A stretch of 64,000 nt of DNA. Origin: Aliiroseovarius sp. GTDB lineage: Bacteria; Pseudomonadota; Alphaproteobacteria; Rhodobacterales; Rhodobacteraceae. Each line of letters begins with the position of its first letter. The first letter of the stretch is position 1. The stretch spans positions 1 to 64,000 of the forward strand of contig NZ_JASBTN010000069.1 in the NCBI RefSeq assembly GCF_030148435.1, read 5' to 3'. The position numbers and the translations under genes are program-made. Below, piece after piece: positions 1 through 9,504 of the stretch. Below the pieces are notes generated by a model, which saw only the letters and a list, made by a program, of their open reading frames with translations, ran no database searches and was not told where the DNA came from.

Positions 1-31
1 ACCGCTGCTGAAGGAGCTTTCCGGTGGATGA
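1..31 (+). CDS. tsaE: 3' end of an upstream gene, probably TsaE (partial)
   Basis: An open frame enters from the left edge and ends at a TGA at 29-31, overlapping the next gene's GTG start by 8 bases. The visible tail reads PLLKELSGG. Too little is present to identify the protein from its own sequence. The TsaE name (tRNA threonylcarbamoyladenosine ATPase) is inferred only from the common alphaproteobacterial order tsaE-amgK-murU-addB-addA. Confidence 0.4.
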   Translation, partial: PLLKELSGG

Positions 32-1046
32 GCGCACCCGCCTTGCCGACGCGTTTCTTGCGGATGCCGGCTGGGGCGGCGCCCGCCGGCAGGCGATCGC
101 CGGCGACGCCCCGAACCGCCGCTACATCCGGCTGAAGAGCCCGGCCACAGGCGCCAGCGCCGTATTGATGGACGCGCCGCCCGAGGCGGGCGAGGATGTG
201 CGCCCCTTCGTCCGGATCACCGGCTACCTGCGGGGCATCGGGCTGAGCGCGCCCGCGATCCTTGCCGCCGATACAGAGCGGGGTTTCTTGCTGCTGGAGG
301 ATCTGGGCGATGACCTCTTTGCCCGGCTGATCCCTGAACGTCCGGAAATGGAGCAGACGCTCTATGCTGCGGCGACTGATCTGCTGGTCATGCTGCACCG
401 TCAGCCGCCGCCGGATCTGGCAAACTACGATCCGCCGATGATGGCGCGCCTTGCCGCGCTGGCGCTGGACTGGTACGCCCCCGGCGCTACGGGAACCAGG
501 GCGAGCGAGGCCGACAAGGCGGCGTTTTTGGCTGAAACAGAGACTGTTCTTGAGGTGGTTCCACCCGGGGGGCGGGTGCTGGTCCAGCGCGACTATCACG
601 CCGAAAACCTGCTCTGGCTACCGGATCGCGACGGCATCGCGCGGGTCGGGCAGCTCGATTTCCAGGACGCGGGCGCCGGCCATCGCGCCTATGACCTCAT
701 GTCCCTGGCCGAGGATGCCCGCCGCGACGTGGACCCGGCTTTGGCGGAAAGGCTTATCGCCCACTATGCCCGGCGCACCCGCCTGGATCCGGACAGTTTC
801 CGCAGCGCGGCGGCCACCTGCGCCGCCCAGCGCAACCTGCGCATCCTCGGTGTTTTTGCCCGCCTGTCGCTGCATTTCGGAAAACCGCAATATGTCGACC
901 TGATCCCGCGGGTCTGGAACCTGTTGCAACGCGACCTCGAACACCCGGATCTTGCCGGGCTGCGCGATCTCTGCGCCCTGCCTGAACCGACACAAGCCAA
1001 CCTGCAAATCCTGAGGGACAAATGCGGCACCATCCCGACGCTGTAA
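24..1046 (+). CDS. amgK: AmgK-like anomeric N-acetylmuramate/N-acetylglucosamine kinase
   Basis: A 340-residue aminoglycoside-phosphotransferase-fold kinase. The catalytic loop has Asp190 in VQRDYHAENLLW, and the metal-binding LDFQDAG has Asp212. The AmgK family phosphorylates the anomeric carbon of MurNAc or GlcNAc in cytoplasmic cell-wall recycling, giving the substrate for MurU. The assignment rests on the kinase motifs together with direct coupling to the nucleotidyltransferase gene, which overlaps its 3' end by 25 bases. The start is the GTG at 24, which overlaps the previous gene. Other APH-fold kinases are possible on sequence alone, but the amgK-murU pairing is characteristic. Confidence 0.85.
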   Translation: MDERTRLADAFLADAGWGGARRQAIAGDAPNRRYIRLKSPATGASAVLMDAPPEAGEDVRPFVRITGYLRGIGLSAPAILAADTERGFLLLEDLGDDLFARLIPERPEMEQTLYAAATDLLVMLHRQPPPDLANYDPPMMARLAALALDWYAPGATGTRASEADKAAFLAETETVLEVVPPGGRVLVQRDYHAENLLWLPDRDGIARVGQLDFQDAGAGHRAYDLMSLAEDARRDVDPALAERLIAHYARRTRLDPDSFRSAAATCAAQRNLRILGVFARLSLHFGKPQYVDLIPRVWNLLQRDLEHPDLAGLRDLCALPEPTQANLQILRDKCGTIPTL

Positions 1047-1696
1047 TGCTTTTCGCCGCCGGGTTCGGCACGCGCATGGGGGCGCTGACCGCCAACACGC
1101 CGAAACCGTTGATCCCGGTGGCGGGCCGCCCTCTGATCGACCATGCGCTGGACCTGACCGAGGGTCTGACCGTGGTGGCCAATACACATTACCTGCCCGA
1201 GCAGCTCGAAGCTCACCTGGCACCCAGGGGCGTGGCCCTGTCCCATGAACCCCGGATCCTCGAGACCGGAGGCGGGTTGCGGGCCGCCCTGCCTCTGTTG
1301 GGCGAGGGCCCCGTCTTTACCCTGAACTCCGACGCGGTCTGGATCGGGTCAAACCCGCTTGACGTATTGGCCAACGCCTGGCAGCCCGACCGGATGGACG
1401 CACTGCTGATGCTGATCCCGCGCGAGAACGCGCGCGGCCACGTGGGCCGGGGCGATTTCCTTGTGGGACCGAACGGCCACCTTTCCCGCGGCCCCGGCCT
1501 GATCTACTCTGGCGCGCAGATTGTAAAAACCGAATTGCTGCACAAGATCGAGGATGACGTGTTTTCCCTGAACATCCTGTGGAACCAGATGATCGATGCC
1601 GGGCGGCTTTATGGCATCGCCCATGACGGCGCCTGGTGCGACGTCGGACGCCCCGAAGGCATAGCCGTGGCCGAAGCGATGCTCGCCGATGTTTGA
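1022..1696 (+). CDS. murU: MurU-like N-acetylmuramate-1-phosphate uridylyltransferase
   Basis: A 224-residue nucleotidyltransferase. The N-terminal signature AAGFGTRMGALTANTPKPL is followed by PVAGRPLIDHAL, typical of sugar-1-phosphate nucleotidyltransferases. At this short length, with no acyltransferase repeat domain, it fits MurU and not GlmU. MurU makes UDP-MurNAc from MurNAc-1-phosphate, bypassing de novo synthesis (the step that avoids fosfomycin-sensitive MurA). It overlaps amgK at its 5' end and addB at its 3' end (8 bases), so the genes are probably cotranscribed. GTP- or CTP-specific relatives exist, so substrate specificity is inferred from the neighbour. Confidence 0.85.
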   Translation: MRHHPDAVMLFAAGFGTRMGALTANTPKPLIPVAGRPLIDHALDLTEGLTVVANTHYLPEQLEAHLAPRGVALSHEPRILETGGGLRAALPLLGEGPVFTLNSDAVWIGSNPLDVLANAWQPDRMDALLMLIPRENARGHVGRGDFLVGPNGHLSRGPGLIYSGAQIVKTELLHKIEDDVFSLNILWNQMIDAGRLYGIAHDGAWCDVGRPEGIAVAEAMLADV

Positions 1697-4619
1697 GCCA
1701 AGCCCCAAACCCCGCGTCTTTGCCCAGGATCCCGGCGTCGATTTTCCCGCCGCCGTGGTCTCAGGCCTGATTGCGCGTTTCACAGATCACCCCCCCGAGG
1801 CACTGGCCCGGGTCGAGCTTTACGTCAACACCGCCCGGATGCAGCGCCGTATCCGCACCCTGTTCGACAACGGTCCCGCGCGGCTTCTTCCGCGCATCCG
1901 CCTGATCACCGACCTTGCCCGCGACCCGGTTGCCGCCGACATCCCTCCAGCCGTTTCGCCCCTGCGCCGGCGGCTGGAACTTGCGGGCTGGATCACCCAA
2001 CTGCTCGACGCGCAACCCGACCTTGCCCCGCGGGCGGCGATTTTCGACCTGGCCGACAGTCTTGCGAAACTCATGGACGAGATGCAGGGCGAAGGCGTGT
2101 CCCCGGACACCATCCGCGCGCTGGATATTTCCGACCAGTCCGGCCACTGGGCCCGCAGCCTGACCTTCATCTCGGCGGTGGACCGATTCTTTGGCCTCGA
2201 CAGCGGCGAGGCCCCGGACGGCGAGGCCCGGCAGCGACTGGTGATCGAACGGCTGGCCAAACGCTGGGCGGACACCCCGCCCGACCACCCGGTGATCGTC
2301 GCGGGCTCCACCGGCTCGCGTGGCGCCACGGGTCTGTTCATGCAGGCCGTCTCCCGCCTGCCACAGGGCGCGCTGATCCTGCCCGGATTCGACTCTAACC
2401 TGCCTGAAAACACCTGGGATCAGCTCGACGACGCCCTTTCTGCCGAAGATCATCCGCAATACCGTTACGCCCATCTGATGCGGCTTTTGAACCTGCATCC
2501 CGGGGACATCCGCCCCTGGGTCGACACCCCGCCGCCCAGCCTCACGCGCAACCGCCTGGTCTCCCTCGCCCTGCGCCCGGCGCCCGTGACCGACCAGTGG
2601 CAGGTCGAAGGTCCGGCCTTTCAGGGCGTGACCGAAGCCACGCGGAATGTGACCCTGATCGAGGCCCCCTCGCCCCGCGCCGAGGCCACTGCGATCGCCA
2701 CTGCCCTGCGCAAGGCCGCCGACGACGGGCGCTCTGCCGCCCTGATCACCCCCGACAGGGCGCTGACCCGGCAAGTCACGGCCGCGCTCGACCGCTGGGG
2801 CATTTCCCCGGATGACAGTGCCGGTCGGCCCCTGCCCCTGACCGCCCCCGGCCGCTTTCTGCGCCATGTCGCCGACCTGTTCGGACAGCGCCTGACCGCA
2901 CCTGCGCTGCTGACGCTGCTGAAACACCCGCTGACCAACACCGGCAGCGGCGCGCGCGGCGAGCATCTGCGCCACACCCGCGACCTGGAGCTGGAGTTGC
3001 TGCGCCAGGGCCTGCCCTTCCCGACACGGGCCGACCTGGACCACTGGGCCGCCAAGAAGGAGGACCGCCCGGCCTGGGCCGCCTGGGTGGGGCAGATGCT
3101 CTGCGGTCACGACACGGTCACGACCCGCAGCCTGACGGAGCACATTACCCACCACCTTGCCCTCGCCGAAACACTGTCCGCCGGACCCGGCACCGAAGGG
3201 CCCGGCACCCTGTGGGAAGAACAGCCGGGCCACGAAGCCCTCCGCGTGACCGGACAGCTGGCGCGCGAGGCCGAACACGGCGGCGACTTCACCCCGTCGG
3301 ACTACCGTGACCTGTTCCAGGCCGTGCTGAACACCGGCATGGTGCGCGATGCGGTGACGCCGCATGCGAACATCATGATCTGGGGCACGTTGGAGGCCCG
3401 CATGCAGGGCGCCGACCTGGTCATCCTCGCCGGGCTGAACGACGGCACCTGGCCGGAAATGCCCGCCGCCGATCCCTGGATGAACCGCAAGATGCGCCAT
3501 GATGCAGGGCTGTTGCTGCCGGAACGGCGCGTCGGCCTTTCTGCACATGACTTCCAGCAGGCCATCGGCGCCAGGGAAGTCATCCTGTCCCGCGCCATTC
3601 GTGATGCCGAAAGCGAAACCGTGCCCTCCCGCTGGATCAACCGGCTGACCAACCTGCTGTCCGGCATGTCCGAAGAAGGAAAACGGGCGCTTCAGGAAAT
3701 GCGCGCGCGAGGAGCGGAGTGGCTGGCTCTCGCTCAGGCAATCGAGGCGCCAACAGTCTCTATCCCGCCCGAACAACGCCCTTCTCCGCGCCCGCCTCTG
3801 GCCCATCGCCCCACGCAGTTGAGCGTCACGAGGATCGCCAGGCTGATCCGCGATCCCTATGCGATCTACGCCGAGCGCATCCTGGGCCTGCGCCCGCTGC
3901 AATCGCTGCACCAGACACCGGACGCCCCCCTTCGTGGCACGGTGTTGCATGCGGTGCTGGAGCGGTTCGTCAACGAACGCACCGGGGACAACGACCGCGA
4001 CACTCTCATGGGCATTGCTGCCGAGGTGCTGGAGGACGAAGCCCCCTGGCCCGCCACCCGCGCGCTTTGGCTGGCCAAGCTGGACCGTGTGGCAGACTGG
4101 TTCCTGGCCCAGGAGGCCGACCGGCGCACCTGGTCCCGCAACCTCTCCAATGAGGCCCGCGCAGAACACCGGTTCGAGGCGGTGAATTTCACCCTCACCG
4201 GCTATGCCGACCGGATCGACGAGGCCAGCGACGGCACACTGGTCATCTACGACTACAAGACCGGCAACCCACCCACCGCCGACATGCAGAAACATTTCGA
4301 CAAGCAGCTGCTTCTGGAAGCCGTGATCGCCGAACAGGGCGGCTTTGTCGATCTGGGTCCGCGCATCGTCTCGCAGGTCGCCTATATCGGGCTCGGATCC
4401 ACGCCGAAAGTGGTCTCTATTCCACTGGATCAGGAAGAAATCACCGCCGTCGCCGAGGAATTCGAGGCCCTGATCCGCGCCTATCAGGATCCCGCGCAGG
4501 GCTATACATCGCGCCGGGCCGTGCACAAGCAGCGCTTTGACGGCGACCACGATCACCTTGCCCGCTCCGGCGAATGGGACGACAGCCAGCAACCCCACCC
4601 GCAGGAGGTCGGCCAATGA
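1689..4619 (+). CDS. addB: Double-strand break repair protein AddB, alphaproteobacterial type
   Basis: A 976-residue inactive-helicase/nuclease subunit of the AddAB complex, which resects double-strand ends and loads RecA. The C-terminal PD-(D/E)XK nuclease is visible: GTVLHAVLERF, then YADRIDEASDGTLVIYDYKTG with catalytic residues near 855-857. The N-terminal region has no Walker A motif. Only one cysteine (in MLCGHD) occurs in the whole protein, so the four-cysteine 4Fe-4S cluster known in Bacillus AddB cannot form. The gene overlaps murU by 8 bases and addA by an ATGA, which implies translational coupling with its partner. Confidence 0.95.
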   Translation: MFEPSPKPRVFAQDPGVDFPAAVVSGLIARFTDHPPEALARVELYVNTARMQRRIRTLFDNGPARLLPRIRLITDLARDPVAADIPPAVSPLRRRLELAGWITQLLDAQPDLAPRAAIFDLADSLAKLMDEMQGEGVSPDTIRALDISDQSGHWARSLTFISAVDRFFGLDSGEAPDGEARQRLVIERLAKRWADTPPDHPVIVAGSTGSRGATGLFMQAVSRLPQGALILPGFDSNLPENTWDQLDDALSAEDHPQYRYAHLMRLLNLHPGDIRPWVDTPPPSLTRNRLVSLALRPAPVTDQWQVEGPAFQGVTEATRNVTLIEAPSPRAEATAIATALRKAADDGRSAALITPDRALTRQVTAALDRWGISPDDSAGRPLPLTAPGRFLRHVADLFGQRLTAPALLTLLKHPLTNTGSGARGEHLRHTRDLELELLRQGLPFPTRADLDHWAAKKEDRPAWAAWVGQMLCGHDTVTTRSLTEHITHHLALAETLSAGPGTEGPGTLWEEQPGHEALRVTGQLAREAEHGGDFTPSDYRDLFQAVLNTGMVRDAVTPHANIMIWGTLEARMQGADLVILAGLNDGTWPEMPAADPWMNRKMRHDAGLLLPERRVGLSAHDFQQAIGAREVILSRAIRDAESETVPSRWINRLTNLLSGMSEEGKRALQEMRARGAEWLALAQAIEAPTVSIPPEQRPSPRPPLAHRPTQLSVTRIARLIRDPYAIYAERILGLRPLQSLHQTPDAPLRGTVLHAVLERFVNERTGDNDRDTLMGIAAEVLEDEAPWPATRALWLAKLDRVADWFLAQEADRRTWSRNLSNEARAEHRFEAVNFTLTGYADRIDEASDGTLVIYDYKTGNPPTADMQKHFDKQLLLEAVIAEQGGFVDLGPRIVSQVAYIGLGSTPKVVSIPLDQEEITAVAEEFEALIRAYQDPAQGYTSRRAVHKQRFDGDHDHLARSGEWDDSQQPHPQEVGQ

Positions 4620-7600
4620 TCCGAAACGAGGCAAGCCAGGCCCAGGTGGATGCCGCCAACCCGCACAGTTCGACCTGGCTCGCGGCCAACGCGGGGTCCG
4701 GCAAGACACGGGTTCTGACCGACCGGGTGGCGCGGTTGCTGTTGGGCGGGGTCAATCCGCAGAACATCCTTTGTCTGACATACACCAAGGCCGCTGCCTC
4801 CGAGATGCAGAACCGCCTGTTTGCGCGCCTGGGCGACTGGGCGATGAAAAGCGATGCCGATCTGACCGCCGCCCTGGTCGATCTGGGCATCGATGGCGCC
4901 GCCGATCTGCCCCGTGCGCGCCGCCTGTTTGCCCGCGCGATCGAGACGCCGGGCGGGCTGAAGATCCAGACGATCCACAGTTTCTGCTCGTCTCTGTTGC
5001 GCCGCTTTCCGCTGGAATCCGGGGTGTCGCCGCAATTTACCGAGATGGACGAACGCGCCGCATCTCTGCTCCAATCCGAGCTGGTCGAGGAGATGGCGGA
5101 TGGACCCGACCGCGCCCTTGTCGCCGAACTGGCCCGCTTTTACACCGGCGAGGATTTTGTCGGCCTGACCGCCCAGATTGTGCGGCATCGCGACGGGTTT
5201 TCAGACGCGGAGCAAGCCGAGGTCTGGTCCTGGTTCGAACTGGATGCGGACTACGACGAGGCGCGGCTGACCGACCAGGCCTTTGCCCCCGGCGACGGCG
5301 CCATGCTGGCAGCTCTGATCCCATTGCTGGCAGCTGGCTCCAAGACCGAGCAGGCGGCGGCCGCCAAGCTTGGTACACTCGATGGCGGCAACCTGACCGT
5401 CCAGAACCTTCCGGTCCTGGAAAACGTGTTTCTGACCGGGGCCAAGACGAAGCAGCCGTTCAGCGCCAAGATCGGCTCTTTCCCGACCAAGGGCCTGCGC
5501 GAGGGGGCCGGGGCCGGACTGATGCCCGGGCTGGAGGGGCTCATGGCCAGGGTCGAAGCGGCGCGGCCGCTCCGAAACAGTCTCTATTCTGCCCGAAAAA
5601 CGCTTGCGTTGCATCGCTTCGCCCAGCGCTTCATCGACCTGTATGAGATCCGAAAACTGACCCTTGGCTGGCTTGATTTTGACGACCTGATCCGCAAGGC
5701 CGGCGCGCTTCTGTCCGATCCGGCGGTGGCGACCTGGGTGCTCTACCGGCTGGATGGAGGGATCGACCACATCCTGGTTGACGAGGCGCAGGACACCAGT
5801 CCGGCACAGTGGCAGGTGATCGAACGGCTGGCAGCGGAGTTTACCAGCGGCGAGGGGGCGAAATCGGGCGAGGACCGCACGATCTTCGTTGTCGGCGATC
5901 CGAAACAGTCTATTTACAGCTTCCAGGGCGCCGAACCTGCGGAATTCACCCGGATGCGGGACAAGTTCCGCGACGAGCTTCAGCAGATCGGCCAGCCGTT
6001 CCAGGCGATGCAGTTGCAGTTCTCTTTCCGCTCGTCGCCAGCGGTTCTTGGCCTGGTCGATCACACGCTTGAGAAACAGGACGGTCTGGGCGAAAGCTTC
6101 CTGCATCGCGCTTTCTTTCATGACAAACCGGGCCGCGTCGATCTATGGCCCGTGGTTGAAAAAGTCGAGCACAAGGAGGATCGCGACTGGTTCGATCCCG
6201 TCGACCGGCCCGATCCGCAGGATCACCTGTCCACCCTGGCCCGCGCGATTGCCGCAGACATTGCCGAGAAGTTGAAAACAGGCTCTATCACGTCGGAAAA
6301 GGGCGAAACCCGGCCGATTGAACCAAAGGATATCATGATCCTGGTGCGCCGCCGATCACCGCTCTTCTTCGCCATCATCAGCGCTTGCAAGGAACTGGGC
6401 CTGCCCATTGCCGGGGCCGACCTGTTGCGCATTGGCGGCGAGCTGGCGGTCAAGGATCTGGTCGCGCTGCTGTCCTTCCTCGCCACGCCCGAGGACGACC
6501 TGTCGCTTGCCGCCGCCCTGCGCTCACCGCTGTTTGGCTGGAGTGAAGCGCAGCTTTACGCGCTGGCCCAGGGACGGGGCAAGCTCCCGCTGTGGAGGGT
6601 GTTGGAAGAACGTGGCGCGCAACATGCGGACACCCACGCCATCCTGCGCGACCTGCGGGATCAGGCGGATTTTCTGCGCCCCTATGACCTGCTGGAACGG
6701 GTGCTGATCCGCCATGATGGCCGCCGCCGCCTGCTGGCCCGTCTGGGCAGCGAAGCGGAAGACGGGATCGACGCGCTGCTCTCCCAGGCGCTGGCCTATG
6801 AGCGGCTGCAGGTGCCCAGCCTGACCGGCTTCCTGATCTGGATGGAAGCCGAAGAGGTCACGATCAAGCGCCAGGTCGATTCGGCCTCGAACCAGGTACG
6901 CGTGATGACGGTACATGGCTCGAAAGGGCTGGAGGCGACAATTGTCTACCTGCCCGACACGACGAAACCGCACCCGCAGGACCGCGACGAGATTGTCGAA
7001 GTCGGCGGCCATCCCTGGTGGAAACCACCCGCCACCCAGCACCCCGACGCCCTGGCCGAGGTGATGGACACACGCCACGCGCGCGATCGCGAGGAATGGG
7101 TAAGGCTGCTTTATGTTGCCATGACGCGGGCCGAACAGTGGCTGATCGTTGCCGCCGCCGGGGAGGTGGGCAAAACCGCCGAGGACAGTTGGTACGGGCT
7201 TGTCGCCGCGGGGTTGGATCAGGCCGGCGCCGTGAAGGCGGAGTTTCCGACCGGCACCGGCAAGAGGTTCGAGACCGGCACCTGGGCACCGCGTCCGGAG
7301 GCGGCAACAACGGTGGCGAAACAGGCTCTAACTCTGCCGGAATGGGCCCATACACCCGCACCGCACCGATCCGCAGAGTCCGTCGAAATACTCGCCCCGT
7401 CCGATCTGGGCGGGGCAAAGGTGCTGCCCGGCGCGGTTGGCGACGGGGATACCGAGGCGGCAATGACACGCGGCAGCCAGGTACATCTTCTGCTGGAACA
7501 CCTGCCGCTTTATCCTGAGGCCGACTGGCCGGATCTGGCCGCGCGCCTGCTGGGCACCGGCGAGCTGGCCGCCACGCCGGCCGACTTGCCCGTGCTGTTG

Positions 7601-7978
7601 GCCGAAGTCACCGCTGTGCTCAAGGCGCCGGATCTTGCACCGCTCTTTGCGCCGGATGCCCTGGCCGAGGTCGAACTGACCGCCCCCGTTGGCGACAAGC
7701 GCCTGCACGGCGCGATCGACCGGCTGGTGGTCACGCCCGACCGCGTATTGGCCGTGGATTTCAAGACAAACACCCTGGTCCCCGACCGGCCGGAGCAAAC
7801 ACCCGAGGGGCTCTTGCGGCAAATGGGTGCCTATCACGCCGCCCTCGCGCAGGTCTTCCCCGATCGTCCGGTCGAGACGGCGATCCTCTGGACCCGGGTT
7901 GCGAAACTGATGCCCTTGCCCAACGATCTTGTCATGCGCACATTTGGTCGCCTTGACGGGACAGGCAACCATACCTAG
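4616..7978 (+). CDS. addA: Double-strand break repair helicase-nuclease AddA
   Basis: A UvrD-family helicase with a fused nuclease, about 1120 residues. Walker A is AGSGKT at residues 26-31 and Walker B/motif II is ILVDEAQDTSPAQW. The motif V/VI region includes VMTVHGSKGLEATIVYLP and RLLYVAMTRAEQ. A C-terminal RecB-type nuclease follows (GAIDRLVVTPDRVLAVDFKTN, Asp near 1048). The ATG at 4616 is preferred over an upstream in-frame ATG at 4574 because AGGAGG at 4603-4608 lies at ideal spacing and the ATGA overlap with addB is a typical coupled start. With AddB it forms the RecBCD-equivalent complex. Confidence 0.96.
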   Translation: MIRNEASQAQVDAANPHSSTWLAANAGSGKTRVLTDRVARLLLGGVNPQNILCLTYTKAAASEMQNRLFARLGDWAMKSDADLTAALVDLGIDGAADLPRARRLFARAIETPGGLKIQTIHSFCSSLLRRFPLESGVSPQFTEMDERAASLLQSELVEEMADGPDRALVAELARFYTGEDFVGLTAQIVRHRDGFSDAEQAEVWSWFELDADYDEARLTDQAFAPGDGAMLAALIPLLAAGSKTEQAAAAKLGTLDGGNLTVQNLPVLENVFLTGAKTKQPFSAKIGSFPTKGLREGAGAGLMPGLEGLMARVEAARPLRNSLYSARKTLALHRFAQRFIDLYEIRKLTLGWLDFDDLIRKAGALLSDPAVATWVLYRLDGGIDHILVDEAQDTSPAQWQVIERLAAEFTSGEGAKSGEDRTIFVVGDPKQSIYSFQGAEPAEFTRMRDKFRDELQQIGQPFQAMQLQFSFRSSPAVLGLVDHTLEKQDGLGESFLHRAFFHDKPGRVDLWPVVEKVEHKEDRDWFDPVDRPDPQDHLSTLARAIAADIAEKLKTGSITSEKGETRPIEPKDIMILVRRRSPLFFAIISACKELGLPIAGADLLRIGGELAVKDLVALLSFLATPEDDLSLAAALRSPLFGWSEAQLYALAQGRGKLPLWRVLEERGAQHADTHAILRDLRDQADFLRPYDLLERVLIRHDGRRRLLARLGSEAEDGIDALLSQALAYERLQVPSLTGFLIWMEAEEVTIKRQVDSASNQVRVMTVHGSKGLEATIVYLPDTTKPHPQDRDEIVEVGGHPWWKPPATQHPDALAEVMDTRHARDREEWVRLLYVAMTRAEQWLIVAAAGEVGKTAEDSWYGLVAAGLDQAGAVKAEFPTGTGKRFETGTWAPRPEAATTVAKQALTLPEWAHTPAPHRSAESVEILAPSDLGGAKVLPGAVGDGDTEAAMTRGSQVHLLLEHLPLYPEADWPDLAARLLGTGELAATPADLPVLLAEVTAVLKAPDLAPLFAPDALAEVELTAPVGDKRLHGAIDRLVVTPDRVLAVDFKTNTLVPDRPEQTPEGLLRQMGAYHAALAQVFPDRPVETAILWTRVAKLMPLPNDLVMRTFGRLDGTGNHT

Positions 7979-8014
7979 GTTCACGACCAACGCCGAATTA
8001 GCAGGAGCAATGAA

Positions 8015-8335
8015 ATGGCAACCGTCGCTGTCACCGACGCCACCTTTGATGCAGAAGTCCGCGACGCGGATGTGCCGGTGGTCGTAGATTTCTGGGCCGA
8101 GTGGTGTGGCCCATGCAAACAGATCGGCCCGGCTCTGGAAGAGCTGTCCGACGAGCTGGCCGGCAAGGTCAAGATCGTCAAGGTCAACGTGGACGAAAAC
8201 CCGAATACCCCGGCCCAGATGGGCGTACGTTCGATCCCGGCGCTGTTCCTGTTCAAGGACGGTCAGGTGATTTCGAACAAGATCGGTGCCGCGCCGAAAG
8301 CCGCGCTGCAGGGCTGGATCGACGAAAGCGTCTGA
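8015..8335 (+). CDS. trxA: Thioredoxin 1
   Basis: A 106-residue thioredoxin with the canonical active site WCGPC at residues 30-34 and the cis-proline segment [12 protein letters not shown]. It is the general cytoplasmic disulfide reductant for ribonucleotide reductase, PAPS reductase and others. The start ATG at 8015 follows an AGGAG at 8003-8007. It lies 36 bases after addA and ends just before a strong intrinsic terminator, so it is the last gene of the rightward unit. Confidence 0.98.
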   Translation: MATVAVTDATFDAEVRDADVPVVVDFWAEWCGPCKQIGPALEELSDELAGKVKIVKVNVDENPNTPAQMGVRSIPALFLFKDGQVISNKIGAAPKAALQGWIDESV

Positions 8336-8365
8336 CCCGCCGGCCTATCCAGCCGCAAGATACAA

Positions 8366-8400
8366 AAAACCCCGCTCGGTCGAGCGGGGTTTTCTTTTTT
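8366..8400 (+). terminator. Intrinsic terminator after trxA
   Basis: A perfect stem AAAACCCCGCTCG / CGAGCGGGGTTTT spans 8366-8393 with a 2-base loop. TTTT belongs to the stem and CTTTTTT follows. It ends the addA-trxA transcript; the stem's A-tract also allows it to work for the convergent gene at 8430. Confidence 0.92.
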
Positions 8401-8429
8401 CTGGCGCGCCTGCGCAACCAAGCCGAAGC

Positions 8430-8615
8430 TTAGTCGGCGAGGGCCACACCCAGCAGGACCAGCAGCATGAGCGGGATAACGATGCCAGCCGACGAGGAGG
8501 TGGCGGCTTCTTCGACGATGACGGTGGGTTCGACAACGGGGTCGACCAGGGCGCCGGCGTTGGCGGCAGTCGTCGCGGCGGCAACGGCCAGAGCGGCAAG
8601 GGTGATTTTTTTCAT
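8430..8615 (-). CDS. Small exported or membrane protein (61 aa), unknown function
   Basis: A short gene with a good ribosome site (GGAGA about 8 bases before the ATG at 8615). The protein begins MKKITLAALAVAAATTAANA, a clear signal peptide with an AxA cleavage site. An acidic, Val/Glu/Thr-rich linker follows, then SSSAGIVIPLMLLVLLGVALAD, one hydrophobic segment ending at the last residue. After processing it would be a roughly 40-residue peptide with a C-terminal membrane anchor. I recall similar small proteins being common in roseobacters, but no function is known to me. Its 3' end shares the terminator with trxA. Confidence 0.75.
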   Translation of the reverse strand: MKKITLAALAVAAATTAANAGALVDPVVEPTVIVEEAATSSSAGIVIPLMLLVLLGVALAD

Positions 8616-8731
8616 GTGACTTCTCCATGGGTGGAGCGCGGAACGCGCCCCGGTTTGTGATGGTAATACGGTCAGAAACCGCCAATTGTTGTGAATGGCA
8701 AGAGTGATGACGCAGTTTGCGCCCGGTGTTG

Positions 8732-9334
8732 TCAGATCAGCAACACCTGGGTGCCGGACACGGTCAGCGCAAAGAGCTCGGCGATGTTTTCGTTGTAAAG
8801 GCCGATGCAGCCATTGGAGGACTGGCGCCCGATCTTTCGCGTGTCTTGCGTGCCGTGGATTCGGTAGTATTTCCAGCTCAGGTACAGCGCATGCGTGCCC
8901 AGCGGATTGTCCGGGCCGGGACCGATGAAATCGGGCCATTCGGGATTTCGGATCTTCATCGACGGGGTGGGTGCCCAACTGGGCCCCTCGACCTTGCGCA
9001 CAATTCGGGTCCGGCCCCGGCGGGTCATTTCCTCGGTCAGCGGCACGGAGGTCGGGTAGAGCTTGTAGATACTCTCGTCCTCACTCCAGTAGTGCAGTAC
9101 GCGCGAGGTCGTATCGACAAGGATCGCCCCCTTGCGCAGGTTTTCGAAATACGGCTGCCATTGCAGCGACCGGAAGGACGAGATATTGCGCCGCACGATT
9201 TCCGGCTCTTCCTCCATTTCGGTGGTGGAGGCTTCATTCTGGGCGAATGCCGGCGCGGCCATCATGCCGGTGGCGGCCATGGTGGAGCTCAGAAAGGCGC
9301 GGCGATTGAGCTTGTTTTCACGATCCTGCGACAT
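8732..9334 (-). CDS. L,D-transpeptidase (YkuD family), Tat-exported
   Basis: A 200-residue periplasmic enzyme. The N-terminus contains NRRAFLSSTMAATGMMAAPAFAQ, a twin-arginine-like signal with AxA cleavage. The C-terminal YkuD domain has HALYLSWKYYRIHGTQD followed by RQSSNGCIGLYNENI, giving the catalytic His and Cys of the HGT...SxGC signature. Such enzymes make 3-3 peptidoglycan cross-links or attach proteins to peptidoglycan. A second, distinct L,D-transpeptidase lies about 700 bp away on the same strand, with a CAP-domain lipoprotein between them. Confidence 0.9.
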   Translation of the reverse strand: MSQDRENKLNRRAFLSSTMAATGMMAAPAFAQNEASTTEMEEEPEIVRRNISSFRSLQWQPYFENLRKGAILVDTTSRVLHYWSEDESIYKLYPTSVPLTEEMTRRGRTRIVRKVEGPSWAPTPSMKIRNPEWPDFIGPGPDNPLGTHALYLSWKYYRIHGTQDTRKIGRQSSNGCIGLYNENIAELFALTVSGTQVLLI

Positions 9335-9504
9335 GGCACGGCTCCAGTTCGACTGAATTCAATTCTCATATTCTATATTGCCCAAATGCCTCAGTCGCAA
9401 ATCAAACAAGCATCAATCTGCCGAAAGGGGGCCTGACGGGTTTGATTGACACAGTTCAAACCTATAGATGTGGCGGGATAATTTCCGGTTGAGGTGAAAT
9501 GCTT

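Noticed and set aside
1761-4709. 982-codon open frame on the minus strand opposite addB
   Set aside because: It is the mirror of a conserved AddB with nuclease motifs, has low-complexity G/P/R/Q-rich translation and no recognisable domain. Long antisense frames are expected in G+C-rich genes.
9441-9480. TTGACA and TATAGA near the CAP lipoprotein gene as a promoter
   Set aside because: The spacing between the hexamers is about 11 bases, too short for a sigma-70 promoter; also TTTGA/TCAAA symmetry does not fit an FNR box.
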